Shown here: one piece after another, positions 58,539-64,000 of the stretch
Layout: each line of letters opens with the position of its first letter
Numbering within the stretch: the first letter of the stretch is position 1
NCBI GenBank assembly: GCA_035653615.1
Contig: DASRBN010000034.1
Span: 1-64,000 of the forward strand
Source: Ktedonobacteraceae bacterium
Lineage (GTDB): Bacteria > Chloroflexota > Ktedonobacteria > Ktedonobacterales > Ktedonobacteraceae
Length of the DNA: 64,000 bases
Direction of reading: 5' to 3'
Position numbers and translations under genes: made by a program
Notes under the pieces: model-generated
The model's database searches: none
What the model saw: only the letters and a program-made list of their open reading frames with translations
Told to the model about the DNA's origin: nothing

Positions 58539-59861
58539 ATGTCCAACATAAGCAAACGACCAGGCATAGTAAGGCGGATATCGCTACGCTCCTCAATTCT
58601 AAACCACTATTCATGCTATCGCCGGACGCTCGCCATTCTCATTTTGCTGCTCCTGCTGGCCCTGGTTGTCATTGTGGGTGGAGATGTCAACCTGCAAGCA
58701 TTTAGCGATATATCTGACTTGCAGTCAAACGGGGCGGTTTCAGGTTCTTTCATCCAGATGCCGCTCGATACCACGCAGGTCAATGACCTCGGCCATCTCA
58801 TGAATCATATGCAATATAAGCAACTGGCAAAGCTGTACGTTTCGCATATGACGCTGGATGAGAAACTCGGCCAGCTCTTCATGGTGCAGTCCTACGACCA
58901 GTACTACTCGCCGGCGCTGGAGATGATGGTTGACCAGCTGCATGCAGGGGGCGTCATCATGTACGCCTTTCAAATGCAGACCTTCCAGCAAACGCGCCAT
59001 GATATCCTTGAGACGCAACAACACGCCACCATTCCACTCATCATAGCCGCCGACGAGGAAGGGGGATATGTGGAGCGCGTGCAGAACATCTTCGGGCATC
59101 ATCCAGGAGCGCTTGAGATTTATGAAACCGGCAATGTCAACCTGGCGACTCAGGCCGGGAACAGAATCGCGCGTGATCTACAATCGCTTGGCATCAACGC
59201 CGACCTGGCTCCTGACGTGGATGTGCAGTTAGTCGATGGCCCCGACCAGTACCTGCGCACCTGGGGCTATACTCCGCAATCGGTGATCAAATTCGGTGGC
59301 GCCTACCTGCGCGCCGTCCAGGGCGATGGCGAGATCGCCTGCCTCAAGCATTTTCCGGGCCTGGGAGCGGCCTCTACCGATGCGCACTACGACCTGCCCG
59401 TCATCAAGCGCAGCGCCGCTCAAATCTACTCCGTGGAACTCGCGCCGTTCAAAGCCTTCATCCAATCCAAAAACAAGCTGGACAACCCTGGCATGATTAT
59501 GTCAACCGATCTGCTAATGCCTGCCATTGATCCTACGATGCCCGCCGAACTCTCACACATCTTCATGACCGATATCCTGCGCAACCAGCTTGGCTACGAC
59601 GGTGTCGTGATTACCGACGCTTTATGGATGACGGGAATCGCGGAGAAATGGAATTTAGCACAGGCCGGAGTGCTGGCGCTGAACGCCGGCAACGACATGC
59701 TGCTCGGCGCAATCGGCCCCTACCAGATGATGGATATGATCAACGGTCTGAAAGCCGCCTTGCAGGACGGTACGCTCTCCATGGTTCGCGTGAACGAGGC
59801 CGTCACGAGGATTATCGCGTTGAAGATGCAATACCATATCATCCCGGTGGCGCAGGCGTAA
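58539..59861 (+). CDS. Membrane-anchored GH3/NagZ-like glycosidase, copy 2 (440 aa)
   Basis: A paralogue of the upstream gene with the same architecture: a transmembrane helix (about residues 30-48), LIIAADEEGGYVERV (about 165), KHFPGLGAASTDAH (about 271) and YDGVVITDALWMTG (Asp nucleophile). The stretch between the membrane helix and the GH3 domain, and parts of the core, have diverged from copy 1, so the duplication is not recent. Both likely process cell-envelope sugars outside the membrane; whether they differ in substrate cannot be read. ATG 58539 follows GGCAGGAG. A transcript from copy 1 probably covers both. Confidence 0.83.
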   Translation: MSNISKRPGIVRRISLRSSILNHYSCYRRTLAILILLLLLALVVIVGGDVNLQAFSDISDLQSNGAVSGSFIQMPLDTTQVNDLGHLMNHMQYKQLAKLYVSHMTLDEKLGQLFMVQSYDQYYSPALEMMVDQLHAGGVIMYAFQMQTFQQTRHDILETQQHATIPLIIAADEEGGYVERVQNIFGHHPGALEIYETGNVNLATQAGNRIARDLQSLGINADLAPDVDVQLVDGPDQYLRTWGYTPQSVIKFGGAYLRAVQGDGEIACLKHFPGLGAASTDAHYDLPVIKRSAAQIYSVELAPFKAFIQSKNKLDNPGMIMSTDLLMPAIDPTMPAELSHIFMTDILRNQLGYDGVVITDALWMTGIAEKWNLAQAGVLALNAGNDMLLGAIGPYQMMDMINGLKAALQDGTLSMVRVNEAVTRIIALKMQYHIIPVAQA

Positions 59862-59891
59862 CAGTGATAGAGGTGAGGGACGCCACCAAGG

Positions 59892-60260
59892 TCACGACGA
59901 CCCTCGTTGCAAACGCTCGATGATATCTTTCAAGCGGCGTGTCTCGGCGGCATGCTGGTCCTGCATCTGCTGCATCTCTTCCTCAAGCTCCTGCTGCATC
60001 TGTTCCATGCGGTCCTTCATGTGCAGGATGACCTCAACGCCGGCCAGGTTGACGCCCAGGTCGCGCATCCAACGGCGAATTTGCACGACGCGCTCGATAT
60101 CACGGTCAGAATAGAGGCGTGGGCTATGCGGACTATTCCCTTTGCGAGCAGGAGAGATCAACCCGAGACGCTCATAATGACGTAGCGTCTGCTCATGTAC
60201 CTCGGCTTTTACTGCCGCTACACTGATCACATACCACGCGCCGTCGTCTTTTTCGGCCAA
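59892..60260 (-). CDS. hspR: HspR, MerR-family heat-shock repressor (122 aa)
   Basis: A MerR-type repressor with N-terminal winged helix YVISVAAVKAEVHEQTLRHYERLGL and the long coiled-coil C-terminus rich in Met/Glu/Gln. The H-x-x-T-L-R-x-Y-x-x-x-G-L motif with SPARKGNSPH matches HspR, which represses chaperone genes by binding HAIR inverted repeats and is released by heat or DnaK. The ATG of the 122-residue frame is at 60260. It lies last in the minus-strand grpE-dnaJ-hspR operon, 27 bases after dnaJ, as in actinobacterial dnaK operons. It probably controls its own operon via the HAIR-like site found upstream of grpE. Confidence 0.9.
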   Translation of the reverse strand: MAEKDDGAWYVISVAAVKAEVHEQTLRHYERLGLISPARKGNSPHSPRLYSDRDIERVVQIRRWMRDLGVNLAGVEVILHMKDRMEQMQQELEEEMQQMQDQHAAETRRLKDIIERLQRGSS

Positions 60261-60287
60261 CGTACACCCCTCCTTCCTGCTCTCATC

Positions 60288-61304
60288 TTATTTTGAGTGC
60301 GCTTCAACCCCGCCCCTGCGGCTGTGTGCCAGTTGCTCGAACAGTTCGCGTTCCTCGGTGGTGAGTCCCATTGGCAGCACTACCTTGACGCGTGCGAAGA
60401 GATTGCCGCTGCCATCACCACGCAGGTGCGGCATACCTTTACCGGCCAGGCGGAACAGACGCCCATTCTGTGTCTCAGCAGGTATGGTCAGGATGAGCTT
60501 GCGGCCATCCGGTAGGGGCACAGGCACCTGGCCTCCCAGCATCGCAATTACCAGGTCCACATCGATATCGACGTAAAGATCATCGCCCTTGCGCTCGTAT
60601 TGCGCGTCGGGTTTGACGCTGATCACCAGGAAGAGATCGCCACGCGGTCCGCCGCCGATCCCCGGTTGTCCCTCGCCCGCGACCCGAATCTTGGAACCAT
60701 TATCGACACCCGCTGGAATCTTGACCTGGATGCGTTTACTGCGCGCAATCATGCCTTGCGCGCCACAATTCGTGCAGGGCTTGCCGCCAACTTCCCCCGT
60801 ACCACGGCAGAGCGGGCACACCTCGGTGGATTGGATGTTGAAGGTGCGGGTAGCGCCAATATAGGCTTCCGCCAGCGTCACTTCAACTGGCTGCTCGATA
60901 TTATCGCCCACGCGCCGGCGATAATCCGGGCGCGTGCCGCCAGGACGCTGGGCACCCGCTCCGGCACGCCCAAACAGCGCCTCGAAGAAGTCGGAAAAAC
61001 TCCCGCTCGAATCATAGTCCATTGGCGAGCTGCGATACGTGTAAGTACGCCTGCCGGCGCCTGGCGAGAAGCCAAACTGTTCCTGCCAGTTCGGGCCAAG
61101 CGTATCATATTTGCGGCGCTTATCGGGATCAGAAAGTACTTCGTAGGCCTCGTTGATCTCCTTGAACTTCTCCTCGGCCTTCTTATCGCCAGGATTGACG
61201 TCAGGATGATACTTGCGCGCCAGCTTGCGAAAGGCCTTCTTGATATCGTCCGCGCTGGCGCTTTTCGAGACGCCGAGTATTTTATAATAATCTTTGTAAT
61301 CCAT
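60288..61304 (-). CDS. dnaJ: DnaJ/CbpA-type J-domain co-chaperone with one zinc-binding motif pair (338 aa)
   Basis: N-terminal J domain with HPD at 33-35 ([10 protein letters not shown]), which stimulates DnaK ATPase. After a Gly/Phe/Ser region there are only two CxxCxGxG-like elements ([10 protein letters not shown] and CTNCGAQG) instead of four, so one zinc site is expected rather than two. The C-terminal substrate-binding domain (about 180-330) is normal, and [15 protein letters not shown] is conserved. It lies between grpE and hspR, 56 bases after grpE, without a dnaK gene in the operon in this window. CbpA-like naming is equally possible. Confidence 0.9.
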   Translation of the reverse strand: MDYKDYYKILGVSKSASADDIKKAFRKLARKYHPDVNPGDKKAEEKFKEINEAYEVLSDPDKRRKYDTLGPNWQEQFGFSPGAGRRTYTYRSSPMDYDSSGSFSDFFEALFGRAGAGAQRPGGTRPDYRRRVGDNIEQPVEVTLAEAYIGATRTFNIQSTEVCPLCRGTGEVGGKPCTNCGAQGMIARSKRIQVKIPAGVDNGSKIRVAGEGQPGIGGGPRGDLFLVISVKPDAQYERKGDDLYVDIDVDLVIAMLGGQVPVPLPDGRKLILTIPAETQNGRLFRLAGKGMPHLRGDGSGNLFARVKVVLPMGLTTEERELFEQLAHSRRGGVEAHSK

Positions 61305-61359
61305 CGTCCGGCCCCTTCTGTGTGGCCTTTACTTTATGCACTGCAAGCCGTACATATAC

Positions 61360-61950
61360 TTATTGCGCCTGTTTATTGCCCGCGCTTACCTTCACGCGTG
61401 CCGGGCGCAGCGTCTCATCGCCCAGCTTATAGCCCTTGAGCACCTCTTCAACGACCGTGCCTTCGGGCTTGTCCGTATCCTCGACCGCCTCGATTGCCTC
61501 ATGCACATATGGATCGAAAGTCTCGCCTACCGTGGCAACAGGGGTCAATCCTTCGCCGCGCATCACCTCATTCATCTGCCACATCAGCATACGCAACGCC
61601 TGCTGCAACCCTTGCGAGTCCATCGTATCTTGATATTTTAAGGCCCGTTCCACGTTATCCATCACGCCCAATATCTTCTGGAACAGTTCGCGCTTCTCCC
61701 GCTGCACGCGATCCACCGCCATACGCTCCTGGCGCTTGCGGAAATTCTCCATATCGGCGCGCTCGCGCAGGTATTTGTTCCAATTTTCGGCGGCTTCTCG
61801 CTTAGCCTGCGCCAGCTGCGCTTCCAGTTCGGCAATCCTCTGTGCTTCGGGGGAAGGAGCGGGAGCGGCTTCCTGCTGTGGCGTTTCCTCTTTTGCTGTT
61901 GGCTCCCCGTTCTGATCCTGTTCCGACGTTAACTCCTGGGACTCTTCCAT
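61360..61950 (-). CDS. grpE: GrpE nucleotide exchange factor (196 aa)
   Basis: The nucleotide exchange factor of DnaK. An acidic, Gln-rich N-terminal tail (about 1-45) is followed by a long coiled coil with WNKYLRERADMENFRKRQER (about 60-80) and a C-terminal beta-domain ending EGTVVEEVLKGYKLGDETLRPARVKVS. ATG 61950 follows GGAGATACACG. It is the first gene of the operon and its promoter contains a HAIR-like operator. Family identity is secure. Confidence 0.92.
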   Translation of the reverse strand: MEESQELTSEQDQNGEPTAKEETPQQEAAPAPSPEAQRIAELEAQLAQAKREAAENWNKYLRERADMENFRKRQERMAVDRVQREKRELFQKILGVMDNVERALKYQDTMDSQGLQQALRMLMWQMNEVMRGEGLTPVATVGETFDPYVHEAIEAVEDTDKPEGTVVEEVLKGYKLGDETLRPARVKVSAGNKQAQ

Positions 61951-62016
61951 AACAACGTGTATCTCCTTATTCCATTGAAAAGAATAGTGCTTTTAAGCTG
62001 TTTTTATCGTCTTCAA

Positions 62017-62046
62017 AGTATAAAACTTGAGTCGATGGGTGTCAAG
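62017..62046 (-). promoter_or_regulatory. grpE promoter with HAIR-like HspR operator
   Basis: On the minus strand, a consensus -35 TTGACA (62045-62040) is 17 bases from TATACT (62022-62017). The plus-strand text of the spacer, 62026-62046, reads CTTGAGT, 7 bases, TGTCAAG, close to the HspR-associated inverted repeat CTTGAGT-N7-ACTCAAG (two mismatches in the second half-site). The operator overlaps the -35 element, so bound HspR would block RNA polymerase. Confidence 0.8.
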
Positions 62047-62093
62047 TTTTTGAATCATAACTCGGCCCTCTCTCAGGCTCCTAAATAGCTCAA

Positions 62094-63603
62094 TTATAGT
62101 TCAGAAAAGCCTTTGGCAGTATTGAGCGTGCCAGCATGGTAGCTCACATTACCATAGGGATCAAACACCTGATTCTCCTTGATGACGGCGCCACCTGCCG
62201 GGTTGGTGATGCTGGCCAGGATACTGCCCTCTGCATCGGTCAGGTAGAAGGACGTGCCATTGGCATCGCTGGAACCCAGCAGGTGACCGGCTAAGAAATA
62301 ATAGTAGGTGTTGGATTGATTGGTGCTGCCATCTGCGCTGTACTGGTGTTCCTCTAAGCCGAAGGCGTAGAGAGTCAAGCTAGTGCCACTGCTGTTGGTC
62401 GAACGACGCAGGATGCGGTTGCCACTAGCGTCGTAGAGATACTGTTCCTGGTTGGTGCTGCCGACGTACCACTGCGTCAGGTGGTCGAGGATGTCATAGG
62501 TCAGGGTACTGGTGCTGCCACTGTAGGTGCGGCCGATGAGGTTGCCCCACTGATCGTAGCTGGTGCCGTAGACGTTGCCGCTCTTGCTCGAGCAGGTCGA
62601 GCCGGCGGCATAGACCCCGCTCAACTGGTGCGGGGCGCCGCTGTTGCAGTAGAGATACTGGTACGGCGTTAGGAGGTGGTGGCCGGCGTGAGTGACGAAC
62701 TGTCCGACCCCGAGGAGATCAGCTGCTGCACCACCTGCACGCTCCAGGCCAGGTCATCGGGATGGGCATAATGGCCGCTATAGCTGCCAGAGGAGCAATC
62801 GGAGACATTCCAGGTGCAGTAGAGGGCATCATAGCGATTGTCGGTGATGTCGCCGTGCTGATTCTTGATGGTGGGAGTGCCATCGCTGTTGTTGTAGGCG
62901 CGCTGGTAGATCACCGAAGCGCCGATGCCCGCGTTGAGGTCCTGATAGCTGTTCAGGTAGGACCAGCGCGTGGTGTTCTGAAATTGCTGGCCCTTCTGAT
63001 TTTGGTCCATGCTATCGTAGTAGGTATCCGTCAGCTGCGTATAGCCAAAGGTGACGACGGGCAGCTGGTGAGCGGTGCCATTCTGGTAGACGAGCGGTTG
63101 AATCTGCTCGAGCAGGTGCTCGCCGGCACAGTAGCCCGGGTCGCCGTAGGAGAAGTTGTACCCAAAGGCGGCATTGCTGGAGTTGTCCAGATTGAGATAA
63201 CTGGTGATGCCCACCAGCGTGAAGGTGCCCATCACGGAGGGTGCGGTAAAGCCGCCGGACTTCTGCACCGGGTCATCGCAGCGGGCCTGAGGAGGAGCCG
63301 GCGGATTGCTGCACGGATCATTTTTGCTGTAGTCGTAGGCGGTGGCCCAATTGCCATCTGCGAACGGGGCCAGGTAGCTGAAGTCGATGGTGCCGGCCGT
63401 ATTAGTGGTGCTGATCGTCTTGAGATCGCTGCTGATGCCGTAGGTGATCTGTTTGATGACAACATCGCGCACGGTATCGCCGCTGGGGCAGGGCGAGACG
63501 TAGCTGCCGGTGGAGCAGTCCTGCAGGTAGGAGACCTGGATCAGCTTGTAGTAGGATTGGTTGGTTCCATCAGGCAGCAGAACACGCAGGATGAGCTAGC
63601 ACC
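62094..63603 (-). pseudogene. Internally deleted RHS-family pseudogene
   Basis: Minus-strand remains of a gene close to the 22.3-29 kb RHS gene. The upstream part (63603-62669) matches its SpvB/RHS region: YYDSMDQNQKGQQFQN aligns with YYDSTHQVGSPS-stop-QFSN. The downstream part (62669-62094) matches the region near its core, e.g. STNQEQYLYDASGNRILRR. About 2.9 kb present in the intact relative is missing at the junction near 62672, where reading frames change. Both ends are truncated: the front lacks signal sequences and the back stops at GFSEL before the core. This is non-functional debris. Confidence 0.8.
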
Positions 63604-63824
63604 CCTCTTCAGGTGAAAGGATAGCGAAAAAGGCCAGTTCTCGACTGGCAAAGTCACAGCATTAAGACATACAGAGGCTCATTTCTACCGGTTTTATGCT
63701 CTTTAGGGATTTTGCGGAACGGCCCCATGCTGGACGCAATAAATCTAGCCTCTACCCCTTGCCAACGCCCCTCCCTTCGGATAGACTAAAGCGTGAAAGT
63801 TTCATTGCAAGGAGTATTTGATAG
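63604..63824. other. Intergenic region at right end
   Basis: About 220 bases between the RHS pseudogene and the last gene start. The part near 63805-63817 holds AAGGAGTATTTGATA, a ribosome-binding site for the GTG start at 63825. No other feature is seen. Confidence 0.4.
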
Positions 63825-64000
63825 TGTCTAGTAGTTTAATTGTGGTGAGTACATTTCCATTCTCGCCTGCATTGCAGCAGGCGCTCCGCGAGGCAGCGGC
63901 AAGTGCGGACGTCGTATGTGTATCAAATGCTGAAGAGCTTGCAACGCACCTGCATAACGCGGAGATTTTATGTACCTATATGGTGCCGGCGAACTGGCGC
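63825..64000 (+). CDS. Probable D-2-hydroxyacid dehydrogenase, N-terminal part (runs off the window)
   Basis: GTG 63825, preceded by AAGGAGTATTTGATA, opens a frame that continues past the window edge (58 codons seen). The first residues VSSSLIVVSTFPFSPALQQ and the AEILCTYMVPANWR segment resemble the start of D-isomer specific 2-hydroxyacid dehydrogenases, whose first domain has alternating strand and helix with a late P-x-x-W/L motif. The NAD-binding domain and catalytic His would be outside. The assignment is therefore tentative. Confidence 0.45.

Noticed and set aside
62762-63616. 284-codon plus-strand frame opposite the RHS pseudogene
   Set aside because: It is the complement of decayed RHS sequence, with Gly/Ile/Val-rich composition and no family motif.

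Overview
The window looks like a chromosomal segment of a member of the Chloroflexota, most likely of the Ktedonobacteria type. This is inferred from gene content: HspR-type control of grpE-dnaJ, zinc-ribbon-rich Ser/Thr kinase/PP2C/VWA/FHA signalling genes, large secreted RHS proteins, an RNA-processing-type metallo-beta-lactamase, and many short palindromic intergenic repeats. No rRNA, tRNA or CRISPR array was seen. The assignment rests on recognised families, not on a database search.

Layout. 1-5,500 is an accessory region: a peptide-exporter-like ABC protein, a MauE/DoxX-type redox membrane protein, a TlpA-like thioredoxin with CGHC, very small ORFs, a DUF6624 protein, then an IS3-type element end that cuts off another gene. 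6,100-10,100 holds an MBL-fold hydrolase, an HU protein, a small membrane protein and an alpha/beta hydrolase. 10,100-16,800 (minus strand) has a beta-CASP nuclease with three C-terminal repeats and a GAF-rich histidine kinase overlapping its response regulator. 17,100-21,800 has a FolD homologue lacking two catalytic residues, a class-I amidotransferase, a CCA-adding enzyme, a basic single-pass protein and a winged-helix-like regulator.

22,300-31,000 is a polymorphic-toxin locus. A very large secreted SpvB/RHS protein, interrupted by one in-frame TAG, ends in a CdiA-type tRNase-like domain and is followed by a probable immunity gene, a frameshifted HEAT-like gene and gene debris. A second, internally deleted copy of the same RHS family lies inverted at 62,100-63,600. 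31,000-33,400 (minus) is a lipoprotein / NRAMP-related transporter / two PRC-barrel-like operon.

33,600-39,600 carries housekeeping genes (DUF512 Fe-S protein, prs, der) with a BNR-propeller protein and a PNPOx-family protein. 39,800-46,850 is one signalling module: PP2C, Ser/Thr kinase with zinc ribbon and TPRs, zinc-ribbon PP2C with a kinase-N-lobe-like fragment, VWA protein, zinc-ribbon FHA protein. It resembles TerY-P type kinase/phosphatase/VWA triads. 47,100-50,100 is the conserved rpmH-rnpA-yidD-yidC-jag block, without dnaA nearby. 51,250-55,230 is a pyruvate dehydrogenase-type E1alpha-E1beta-E2 operon followed by a macrodomain gene. Then come a zinc alcohol dehydrogenase with a long tail, tandem GH3/NagZ-like membrane-anchored enzymes, and the grpE-dnaJ-hspR heat-shock operon (minus) with a HAIR-like operator inside a near-consensus promoter. 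The window ends inside a probable D-2-hydroxyacid dehydrogenase gene.
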